A stretch of 15,823 nucleotides of DNA from an uncultured bacterium. GTDB taxonomy: Bacteria > Cyanobacteriota > Vampirovibrionia > Gastranaerophilales > Gastranaerophilaceae. The stretch spans positions 1 to 15,823 of the forward strand of contig CASELB010000150.1 in the NCBI GenBank assembly GCA_949288685.1, read 5' to 3'. Shown here one piece after another: positions 1 to 6,009 of this stretch. Position 1 is the stretch's first letter. Every line of letters begins with the position of its first letter. A program made the translations under genes and the position numbers. The notes under the pieces were generated by a model. The model saw only the letters and a list, made by a program, of their open reading frames with translations. It was not told the origin of the DNA and made no database searches.

Positions 1-494
1 CCTGATTGAGAAACAAAACCAATATTACCTCGTTCCGGCAGACTTTCCGCAAAACATCCGTCCATTCTGATGTCAGGATGAGTATTTACAACACCAAGAC
101 AGTTTGGACCAACACATCTCATGCCATATTCTTTAAGTTTTGCAACAAGTTGTTTTTCAAGTTCAGCACCTTCGGCACCTGTTTCTTTAAATCCGGCAGT
201 AATTATACATACCCCCTTGATCCCTTTCTCATGGCATTGGTCAAGAGTTGATAAAACGAATTTTGAATTAACTACAATAATAGCTAAATCAACTTCTCCC
301 GGAACTTCCAGAACTGAAGTATACGCTTGTAAGCCTTCAATAATCCCTCCTTTCGGGTTAACCGGATAAATTTTACCATTAAATTTGTACTCTTGTAATC
401 TTTTCATCAAATCAGAACCAATAGTATGTTCTTTTGTTGACGCGCCGATAACTGCAATTGATTTCGGCTTCATAATTTTGTCTAATGCGTTCAT
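1..494 (-). CDS. CoA-binding, NDP-forming acyl-CoA synthetase (acetate--CoA ligase type), N-terminal part, cut by window edge
   Basis: About 164 N-terminal residues are visible and the gene continues off the left edge. It begins MNALDKIMKPKSIAVIGAST, the typical start of the CoA-binding Rossmann domain. YPVNPK, a VDLAIIVV strand, ITAGFKETG, a GPNCLG turn and finally GFVSQSG at the edge follow in family order. In this family (ADP-forming acetyl/acyl-CoA synthetase, succinyl-CoA-synthetase superfamily) the enzyme interconverts acyl-CoA plus ADP and phosphate with the free acid, CoA and ATP, giving ATP in fermenters. The catalytic histidine and the ATP-grasp part are outside the window, so I cannot tell a fused from a split enzyme, nor name the acyl substrate. 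The ATG at 494 has an AAAGGA ribosome site upstream. The gene starts 23 bp after the preceding reading frame ends, so it is probably the last visible gene of the radical SAM operon. Confidence 0.88.
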   Translation of the reverse strand, partial: MNALDKIMKPKSIAVIGASTKEHTIGSDLMKRLQEYKFNGKIYPVNPKGGIIEGLQAYTSVLEVPGEVDLAIIVVNSKFVLSTLDQCHEKGIKGVCIITAGFKETGAEGAELEKQLVAKLKEYGMRCVGPNCLGVVNTHPDIRMDGCFAESLPERGNIGFVSQS

Positions 495-517
495 TTTATT
501 TCTGTCCTTTCTTTTAT

Positions 518-934
518 TTATAAACTGGTATTTTTCTTTAATTTAAACTTAAATTGTGTTTTACAAAACAGATTCTTAAATTTTTGCATAAAGGATTGAG
601 AGGTATTATGCGTTAAATCCTCATAAGTACAAACGGCTCCGAGCGCAGCCTCTTTATATAAATCATCCGCCGCGGAAAAAACGCCTTCTGTTCTTGTTCC
701 CCTGTTTTTCATAAAATCTTTTTCTCTCTGTGCAATTACGCTAACCGTATTTTCCTTGTAATTTTGTCTGATATAAAGATTATATGGTTTATCTTTAATT
801 AACTCTGATATTGCTTCATACGATTTTCTTAAATATTTAGCAGGCTCATAGCTTAAACCGCCCGGGATAATATCTATTTTCCCTTTAAACTCAGGTGATT
901 TATATTGTGAACATGTAATATTATTTACTCGCAT
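518..934 (-). CDS. small hypothetical protein with SPEFKGK N-terminus
   Basis: A 138-residue protein I do not recognise as a named family. It has no signal peptide or membrane segment. The N-terminus carries SPEFKGK at about residues 12-18. As far as I recall, short proteins with a near-N-terminal FKG motif are common in Gastranaerophilales genomes, so this is a weak lineage hint. The middle looks mixed helix/strand (KSYEAISELIKDKP, then NLYIRQNYKENTVSVIAQ), and the tail is very basic (KFKLKKNTSL), which could mean nucleic-acid or membrane-surface contact; that is inference. The ATG at 934 has a strong GGAAGGA site 6 bp upstream. It sits 17 bp after the radical SAM gene and 23 bp before the acyl-CoA synthetase gene, so it is the middle gene of a tight operon. 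Confidence 0.75.
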   Translation of the reverse strand: MRVNNITCSQYKSPEFKGKIDIIPGGLSYEPAKYLRKSYEAISELIKDKPYNLYIRQNYKENTVSVIAQREKDFMKNRGTRTEGVFSAADDLYKEAALGAVCTYEDLTHNTSQSFMQKFKNLFCKTQFKFKLKKNTSL

Positions 935-951
935 TTATATTCCTTCCAGTA

Positions 952-1578
952 TTAATATCCGTTTGGTATAAATTCTCTGGCTCTGAATTTTGCACCAAGC
1001 TCCTCTGCTATTTTTTTACATTTATCAACATCGGGAACTCCGCTCATAAAATGTGTAACAACAGTTGCTACAACATTAAAACCTTCATCAGAAGCGGTTT
1101 TAATAAAGTTTTTAACCTCGTCATACGCATTACTTATCCTTGGCTTGGACAATCTGTTGTATTCTTCTTCATCCGAGCCGTTTAAACTTACTGAAAACTC
1201 ATCAACAAGCCCTTTTAATTCAGGAAGGACATTGCGCTTATGAACGGCACAGGCATGCCCGTTGGTATTTACTCTAATGTATATATCCGGATATTTTTCT
1301 TTTAAATATTTAGCAAATGCTTTTAAAAGCTCCAATCTGAGCATCGGCTCTCCGTACCCGCAAAAACAAACAGATTTAGGAACTGAAAACTGTTTAAACT
1401 GGCCTATAATATCTTCAAGAGTAATATTCTCACTCTCGAGCCACATTTCTTTACCGCAGATATCGTCTTTTTGCGTTCTTAAGCAAAAAACGCAGTTATT
1501 TGTGCATGCGTTAGTCAGATTTATATATAATGTTTCAGGATTTTCGGTTTTATCTATAGAATAAACTAAGGTATTCAT
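952..1578 (-). CDS. radical SAM protein, TatD-associated type
   Basis: 208 residues. The radical SAM iron-sulfur motif is CTNNCVFC, with cysteines 25, 29 and 32 (CX3CX2C). It follows INLTNA, and GYGEP (74-78) and VNTNGH (103-108) occur at the usual SAM-binding places. The short length and the C-terminal REFIPNGY end match the 'radical SAM protein, TatD family-associated' group as I remember it, usually linked to a TatD-type metal-dependent nuclease. No TatD gene lies in this window, so the partner is elsewhere or absent. The substrate of this group is not known to me. ATG at 1578 has GGAGG 6 bp upstream, and a promoter lies directly before it. First gene of a unit with the 138-aa protein and the acyl-CoA synthetase; a shared pathway is not evident. 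Confidence 0.85.
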   Translation of the reverse strand: MNTLVYSIDKTENPETLYINLTNACTNNCVFCLRTQKDDICGKEMWLESENITLEDIIGQFKQFSVPKSVCFCGYGEPMLRLELLKAFAKYLKEKYPDIYIRVNTNGHACAVHKRNVLPELKGLVDEFSVSLNGSDEEEYNRLSKPRISNAYDEVKNFIKTASDEGFNVVATVVTHFMSGVPDVDKCKKIAEELGAKFRAREFIPNGY

Positions 1579-1595
1579 TACCGCCCTCCAACTTT

Positions 1596-1623
1596 ATTAT
1601 CCCACATCAAATATCATAGGCAA
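1596..1623 (-). promoter_or_regulatory. promoter for the radical SAM operon
   Basis: On the minus strand a TTGCCT -35 (1618-1623) and a GATAAT -10 (1596-1601) are separated by 16 bp, with TG one base before the -10. The predicted start near 1589 leaves a leader of only about 11 bases, which holds the GGAGG ribosome site. The promoter lies just after the secF terminator, so the two minus-strand units appear to be transcribed separately. Confidence 0.55.
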
Positions 1624-1634
1624 GAGGGCAGAAT

Positions 1635-1668
1635 AAAAAAGAGACTGTTTTATAAACAGTCTCTTTTT
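1635..1668 (-). terminator. intrinsic terminator after secF
   Basis: A perfect 10-bp stem, GAGACTGTTT (1641-1650) with AAACAGTCTC (1654-1663), has a three-base loop. It is flanked by A6 (1635-1640) and T5 (1664-1668), so a U-tract follows the stem on either strand. Since both neighbouring genes run on the minus strand, its main role should be ending the dapA-secD-secF transcript, 22 bp past the secF stop. Confidence 0.85.
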
Positions 1669-1684
1669 ATATAATAACAAATAT

Positions 1685-2635
1685 TTAAGCAGCCTGTTTC
1701 TTCTTAGCGCCCTCTCTCCACAAATCAACAAGTGATGCGCAGAAGAAAATACTTGAATAAGTACCGATAATTATACCGAGCATCATTGCAAGTACAAAAT
1801 CTCTTGTTGTAACCCCGCCGAACAAGTAAAGCGCCAGCAAGGTCAAAACAGTTGTTAAAGATGTATTAATACTTCTTGCAAGTGTCTGGTGTATAGAGAA
1901 GTTAACTATTTCACCAAATGACATCTTTTTGGAATAGTATTTAAGATTTTCCCTAACTCTATCAAACACAACAATTGTATCGTGAACAGAGAACCCGATA
2001 ACCGTAAGCAGGGCTGTTATAAACAAACCGTCAATTTGTACATCCCAGAATAAGCCCAGTATAGAAAATACACCGAGAATAAATAATACATCGTGCACCA
2101 GACCGAGTATTGCAGCCAGCGCATAATCAAACTGAAATCTTACAGTCAGGTAAAAAATTATACCGAGTATAGCAAGAGACAGTGCAATAAGAGAATTTTT
2201 AAATAATTCACTACCCAGAGTTGCACCAACTGATGAAACCTGTAAAAGTTCAGCCCCTCCGTATTCCGAAGTCATTATACTTGTTATTTCATCTGTAACT
2301 TTTGAACCTTCTTCAATAAACTTAGTTCTTATTGAAATAATAGACTTAAGTCCATCCTTCTGGTTATCATCAGAAACATTAATTACCTGCAAATACGGGT
2401 TATCTATACCGCTTGCTTGAAGTTTTACTCTCAAATCCCCTAATTTGTCATTAGGTGATGTACTGTTAATCCCGTATTGTAATGTTGTACCACCTGTATA
2501 GTCAATGCCGACTTTTAAAGGCGTATGCGTCGGGTATGTAACAGATGAATAAATCATAGCAGCAATACCCGGCAGCAGTAACAATACGGATAGTAATAAA
2601 AACCAAAATTTATTTTTTACAATATCTAATTTCAT
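1685..2635 (-). CDS. secF: protein translocase subunit SecF
   Basis: 316 residues, the normal SecF size. One N-terminal membrane helix (about 9-30) is followed by the P4-like exported domain containing GIDYTGGT (44-51). Five membrane helices follow from about residue 145. The SecF signature IGFSVHDTIVVFDRVREN is at 213-230, with further conserved turns HDVLF (181-185) and ARSINTSLTT. SecF forms the SecDF complex with SecD and uses the proton motive force to assist late steps of SecYEG-dependent protein export. It starts 21 bp after secD, and the intrinsic terminator follows directly. The start ATG is fixed by the conserved short cytoplasmic N-terminus, although the ribosome site (AAGGGCAGG) is rather far upstream. 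Assignment is firm. Confidence 0.96.
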   Translation of the reverse strand: MKLDIVKNKFWFLLLSVLLLLPGIAAMIYSSVTYPTHTPLKVGIDYTGGTTLQYGINSTSPNDKLGDLRVKLQASGIDNPYLQVINVSDDNQKDGLKSIISIRTKFIEEGSKVTDEITSIMTSEYGGAELLQVSSVGATLGSELFKNSLIALSLAILGIIFYLTVRFQFDYALAAILGLVHDVLFILGVFSILGLFWDVQIDGLFITALLTVIGFSVHDTIVVFDRVRENLKYYSKKMSFGEIVNFSIHQTLARSINTSLTTVLTLLALYLFGGVTTRDFVLAMMLGIIIGTYSSIFFCASLVDLWREGAKKKQAA

Positions 2636-2656
2636 AATTTATAACCTGCCCTTCAT

Positions 2657-3967
2657 TTAGTCCAAAATACCGAATTTTGCTTTTTCGCGCTTGGTTTCAA
2701 CTGCTTTATAAGCATCGCCTATATCGGATTTTTTAAGCCCGAACCACTCTGGATGTTTTAAATCACCCGTATCAAATATGAGATGCATAAAGTTTCTAGT
2801 TACGGTTATTGCTGTAAACATTGAAACCGCAACACCAAGAGCAAGTGTTAACGCAAACCCTTTTACAATACTTGTACCGAGCATATACAAAATTATGCAC
2901 GAAATAATTGTTGTGACGTTTGAGTCAAAAATACTCGTAAACGCTCTGTCAAAACCTGAGTTTATAGCTGTGAACAACGTTCTTCCCGCCTTCAATTCTT
3001 CTTTTGTCCTCTCAAATATAAGTATATTGGCATCAACCGCCATACCGATACTCAGGATAAACCCGGCGATACCTGCAAGTGTAAGAGTAACCGGTATAAT
3101 CTTAAAGAGAGCAAATAAAATCACACCATATATACACAAAGCAACATTAGCTATAAGTCCGGGGAATCTGTAGTATGCAACCATAAACAACATTACAAGC
3201 CCGATACCGATTATTCCGGCAAACTTTGAACGTGCAATACTATCAGCGCCCAGTGTAGGTCCGACCGTATTTTCTTCAATAATTTTAGCAGGCACAGGAA
3301 GCGCGCCGGCATTTAACAAATCAACCATTTGTTTTGCTTCTTCATACGCAAATCCTGCATTTCCGCCGCCGGTAATTTGTGCATGCCCGCCGGTTATGGG
3401 TTCATTTACATTCGGCGCTGACTGTAATTCACCGTTAAAAAATATCGCCATCTGTTTGCCGACCAGCTCTCTTGTCAAATCGGCAAACTTTTTTGCGCCT
3501 TCATTATTAAAATCCAGCGATACAACCCATTCTCCATTATTAGGGTTGCTGCTAACCATTGCTTTATTTAAATCTTTACCGGTTAATCCTGTTGACACCC
3601 AGTCCATCTGTCCGTTAACCATAGCAAGTTTTTTAAATTCAAGTTCGGCTGTTTCTCCGATAAATTGTTTTGCTTTGTCTAAATCCGTAACATCAGGAAT
3701 CTCTACAACAAGCCTTTTATCGCCCTGTCTTTGTACAACCGTTTCTGCAACACCGAGTTTATTAACACGGTTTTCGATTGCAAATTGCAGACTGTTCATC
3801 ATATCCTGTGTAATCACGGGCATCGTTTGTGTGGTCTGAGCTTCAAGAACCAGTCTTGAACCGCCTACAAGGTCTAAGCCTAATTTTGTCGGTTTGGTTA
3901 TAATAAAGTACACGGCAGTAATTACTACCAGCACAATAAACCAAAACAATTTTACTTTATTTTTCAT
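2657..3967 (-). CDS. secD: protein translocase subunit SecD
   Basis: 436 residues. A first membrane helix (about 7-24) leads into GLDLVGG (30-36), the SecD hallmark. The periplasmic P1 domain runs to about residue 215. It ends in the diagnostic stretch NAGALPVP...VGPTLG (219-240), followed by the membrane half with GMAVDANILIFER (308-320). The DAN aspartate belongs to the proton-relay region known from SecDF. The protein is shorter than the E. coli homologue (615 aa), as is common in bacteria with a compact P1 domain. ATG at 3967 has TGAGGAG 8 bp upstream. It lies between dapA (66 bp upstream) and secF (21 bp downstream) on one probable transcript. Assignment is firm. Confidence 0.96.
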   Translation of the reverse strand: MKNKVKLFWFIVLVVITAVYFIITKPTKLGLDLVGGSRLVLEAQTTQTMPVITQDMMNSLQFAIENRVNKLGVAETVVQRQGDKRLVVEIPDVTDLDKAKQFIGETAELEFKKLAMVNGQMDWVSTGLTGKDLNKAMVSSNPNNGEWVVSLDFNNEGAKKFADLTRELVGKQMAIFFNGELQSAPNVNEPITGGHAQITGGGNAGFAYEEAKQMVDLLNAGALPVPAKIIEENTVGPTLGADSIARSKFAGIIGIGLVMLFMVAYYRFPGLIANVALCIYGVILFALFKIIPVTLTLAGIAGFILSIGMAVDANILIFERTKEELKAGRTLFTAINSGFDRAFTSIFDSNVTTIISCIILYMLGTSIVKGFALTLALGVAVSMFTAITVTRNFMHLIFDTGDLKHPEWFGLKKSDIGDAYKAVETKREKAKFGILD

Positions 3968-4033
3968 TTCTTATACTCCTCAATGGAATTTTAACAAAAA
4001 CATTTTAAATTTAATAGTACAATTGAATATACT

Positions 4034-4921
4034 CTACAGAGTAATCGACTTATACACTGATATAAGCTGCTCTTTTTCTTTATCACCAAGAGCAACCAGA
4101 GGAAGGCGCACTGCGTCTGTTATCAGACCCGCATATTCCAGAAGTGCCTTCACAGGTACGGGATTAGGGGCAAAAAATAATTTTTTAAAAATCGGATACA
4201 GTGTAATATGCATATTCTTTGCAGCTACAATTTCACCGGTTTTAAAATTCCTTATCATAGACTTTATTTCTTTGCCAAACAAATGTGACGCAACAGAGAT
4301 TACACCGTCTGCACCTATTGAAATCATCGGAAGTGTAAGACTGTCATCCCCGCTATAAATTACAAAGTCTTTCGGGCATTTTATTTTCAACTCCGAAATC
4401 ATATCCATATCAGCACAACTTTGCTTAAGTGCAACTATATTTTCAAACTCTCCAGCAAGCCTTGCCACCGTATCAGGAAGCATATTAACCCCCGTTCTGG
4501 ACGGAATATTATACATAACAACAGGAAGGTTAGTTTCCTTTGCTATTGCCGCAAAATGGGCATACATTCCCTCTTGAGACGGTTTGTTATAATAAGGAAC
4601 AACCGTTAACAGCGCATCTGCAAGTTCTTCACGTTCAACATCTTTTATAAATTTTATTGTTGCATCTGTAGAGTTTGAACCTGCACCCATTACAACCTTT
4701 GCTTTATCATTCACGGCACGCTTTACACTTGATAAAATTTCCAGTTTCTCAGCATTTGAAAGAGTCGGAGATTCACCGGTTGTTCCGCAAACAAGTATTG
4801 AATCACTGCCATTCTCCGCAAGGTATGCCGCAAGTTTCTCCAGAGCCTCGTAATCTACATTCCCTTTCTCATCCATAGGTGTGACCATTGCTGTTATGAC
4901 TTCACCTAAATTACTCCTCAT
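4034..4921 (-). CDS. dapA: 4-hydroxy-tetrahydrodipicolinate synthase
   Basis: 295 residues, full length for the family. The enzyme condenses pyruvate with aspartate semialdehyde, the first committed step to diaminopimelate and lysine, which feeds cell wall synthesis. The pyruvate-binding GTTGES motif is at 46-51. The proton-relay tyrosine is Y137 in MYNIPSRTG, with the carboxylate-binding arginine at 142. The Schiff-base lysine is K166 in IVALKQS. The residue after the lysine is Q where many homologues have E; the catalytic triad is intact, so I expect activity. ATG at 4921 has a strong GGGAGG site 7 bp upstream. It is the first gene of a dapA-secD-secF transcript, and no terminator is seen before secD. 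Confidence 0.96.
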   Translation of the reverse strand: MRSNLGEVITAMVTPMDEKGNVDYEALEKLAAYLAENGSDSILVCGTTGESPTLSNAEKLEILSSVKRAVNDKAKVVMGAGSNSTDATIKFIKDVEREELADALLTVVPYYNKPSQEGMYAHFAAIAKETNLPVVMYNIPSRTGVNMLPDTVARLAGEFENIVALKQSCADMDMISELKIKCPKDFVIYSGDDSLTLPMISIGADGVISVASHLFGKEIKSMIRNFKTGEIVAAKNMHITLYPIFKKLFFAPNPVPVKALLEYAGLITDAVRLPLVALGDKEKEQLISVYKSITL

Positions 4922-4957
4922 TTATTTGCCTCCCGTATAAATAAAAGTCTTTTCAAT

Positions 4958-4987
4958 ATTATAAAACAACCTAGCCTTTAAATTAAA
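4958..4987 (-). promoter_or_regulatory. promoter for dapA-secD-secF
   Basis: A perfect TATAAT on the minus strand (forward 4958-4963) lies about 37 bp before the dapA start and leaves a leader of about 30 bases with the GGGAGG site. The -35 region is weak: an A/T-rich TTTAAT-like hexamer about 18 bp upstream. The -10 is the main support. Confidence 0.5.
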
Positions 4988-5063
4988 TTTGATGTAAACT
5001 TTTGTAACAGATTTATAAAGTCCTGAAATTTAAAGTTGCAGATATACTTTATATATATACAAG

Positions 5064-5181
5064 AGCAATAAACAATCGTTATTGATAAGGAGCAATTTAA
5101 AACAAAACACACGAGGACAATACCGGAAACACGAGGAGAGACTAATTAACAAGACTCAGATGAGAATATCTGGGTCTTTTT
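5064..5181 (+). ncRNA. candidate plus-strand small RNA between dapA and the TPR gene
   Basis: A stretch of about 118 bases with a possible promoter, TTTAAA (5029-5034), 17 bp, TATATA (5052-5057). It opens with a CAATAA/TTATTG hairpin (5066-5084). An A-rich, apparently single-stranded middle carries GGA cores in AAGGAG, GAGGAC, CCGGAA and GAGGAG. ACACGAGGA occurs twice (5109-5117 and 5129-5137). The end is an 11-bp terminator hairpin with a U-tract. No convincing start codon or conserved small frame is present. The 3' part lies opposite the last codons of the TPR gene. Function unknown: GGA cores suggest either a decoy for an RNA-binding protein or pairing with ribosome sites; both are inference. 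Confidence 0.35.
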
Positions 5182-5915
5182 AATGCAGAAATTTTATTAA
5201 TTCTTGCGCGCACAAAATCTGCAACTTCCGCTTGCGGTTTAAGGTTAATAAACTTTGTATAATAACGCTTTGCATCATTAAACATGCCCAACTTATCAAA
5301 GCAAAGTGCAATACCGAAATATGCTTTATAGAAATCCGGATTTATTTTAATAACCTGCGAAAATGTACCGGTAGCTTCCTGATACTGATCAATACTCATC
5401 TCAAGCGTTCCTTTATTTATATACGCGTTCAGGTATTCAGGATGGCGTTCAATCATATTGTCATAGATAAGAAAAGCCATGCTATACTCTTCAAGTTCTT
5501 CATGGGTCAAAGCGAGCCAGGTTTGTGCATCGAGATTATCCGGAGACAATTTGATTGCAGACATAAAATCCTGCAAAGCGTCCTCATATCTGGAAAGAGC
5601 AAAATTGCACATTCCTATTTCCAGCAAAAGTTCAAATCGGGTTTCTTTACTATTTGCCAGTTTAAAATAATGCAGTGCTTTTTCATAATTTTCTATAGCT
5701 TTATAAGAGTGCGCTATTCCAATGTATGCATCAACATTATTTCTGTCTTTCATTATGGCTTGAAGATAATGTGGTATAGATTCTTTGTGCTTATTAGCAA
5801 GACGGAGTGCATCTCCGCTTACACAAAAACGGTAAGATACATTATTATACTTTGCAGGTCTTATTACATTAATAACCTTTTTAAGATTTGTATCCGATAT
5901 AACTTCTATTTCCAC
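5142..5915 (-). CDS. tetratricopeptide repeat protein (six TPRs)
   Basis: 257 residues, almost all TPR helices: repeats at roughly 28-61, 62-95, 96-128, 129-162, 163-195 and 196-229. The usual small/large residue pattern is present (YEKALHYFKLA, YEDALQDFMSAIKLSPDN, YQEATGTFSQVIKINPD). No signal peptide or membrane segment is seen, so it is probably a cytosolic protein-binding scaffold; the partner is unknown. The start is GTG at 5915, chosen because AAAGGGG lies 5 bp upstream and no better ATG is near. An inverted repeat (5931-5967) precedes it. It lies 94 bp after the metalloprotease gene on the same strand and could be co-transcribed with it. Its last codons form the hairpin described for the opposite strand. 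Confidence 0.88.
   Translation of the reverse strand: MEIEVISDTNLKKVINVIRPAKYNNVSYRFCVSGDALRLANKHKESIPHYLQAIMKDRNNVDAYIGIAHSYKAIENYEKALHYFKLANSKETRFELLLEIGMCNFALSRYEDALQDFMSAIKLSPDNLDAQTWLALTHEELEEYSMAFLIYDNMIERHPEYLNAYINKGTLEMSIDQYQEATGTFSQVIKINPDFYKAYFGIALCFDKLGMFNDAKRYYTKFINLKPQAEVADFVRARINKISALKRPRYSHLSLVN
5151..5181 (+). terminator. plus-strand intrinsic terminator inside the 3' end of the TPR gene
   Basis: AAGACTCAGAT (5151-5161) pairs with ATCTGGGTCTT (5168-5178) over 11 bp with a six-base loop and T5 at 5177-5181. The one non-Watson-Crick pair is G-U if transcribed from the plus strand but C-A from the minus strand, and only the plus strand gives a U-tract. It therefore looks like a real plus-strand terminator, although it lies within codons of a minus-strand gene. 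Confidence 0.6.
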
Positions 5916-5930
5916 TATATCCCCTTTCCA

Positions 5931-5967
5931 AAGTTATTCTATTATTTTTACAGTTGTTGAATAACCT
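5931..5967 (-). promoter_or_regulatory. inverted repeat in the TPR gene leader
   Basis: On the minus strand AGGTTATTC and GAATAACTT form a 9-bp stem around a 19-base loop, just upstream of the AAAGGGG ribosome site. The single mismatch is a tolerated G-U in minus-strand RNA but A-C on the plus strand, which fits an RNA structure in the leader. There is no U-tract. It could modulate translation or be a protein site. Confidence 0.35.
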
Positions 5968-6009
5968 CCAAAGGGTGGATATTTTAATTAATCTTTAGGT
6001 TTATATTAT

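Noticed and set aside
4020..4040. Terminator between dapA and secD (ACTC-TGTA-GAGT hairpin)
   Set aside because: The stem is only 4 bp and has no U-tract; the genes are better read as one operon.
5105..5140. Guanidine-II (mini-ykkC) riboswitch, because ACGA occurs twice
   Set aside because: The bases flanking each ACGA do not pair to form the two required hairpins.
5072..5143. A short open frame after the AAGGAG at 5087
   Set aside because: There is no ATG or GTG at a suitable distance, and the frame ends at once before the terminator hairpin.
5232..5960. A 242-codon open frame on the plus strand
   Set aside because: It lies opposite the TPR gene, whose repeats are clearly protein-coding; the translation is I/F/C-rich without a family pattern, as expected of antisense A/T-rich codons.
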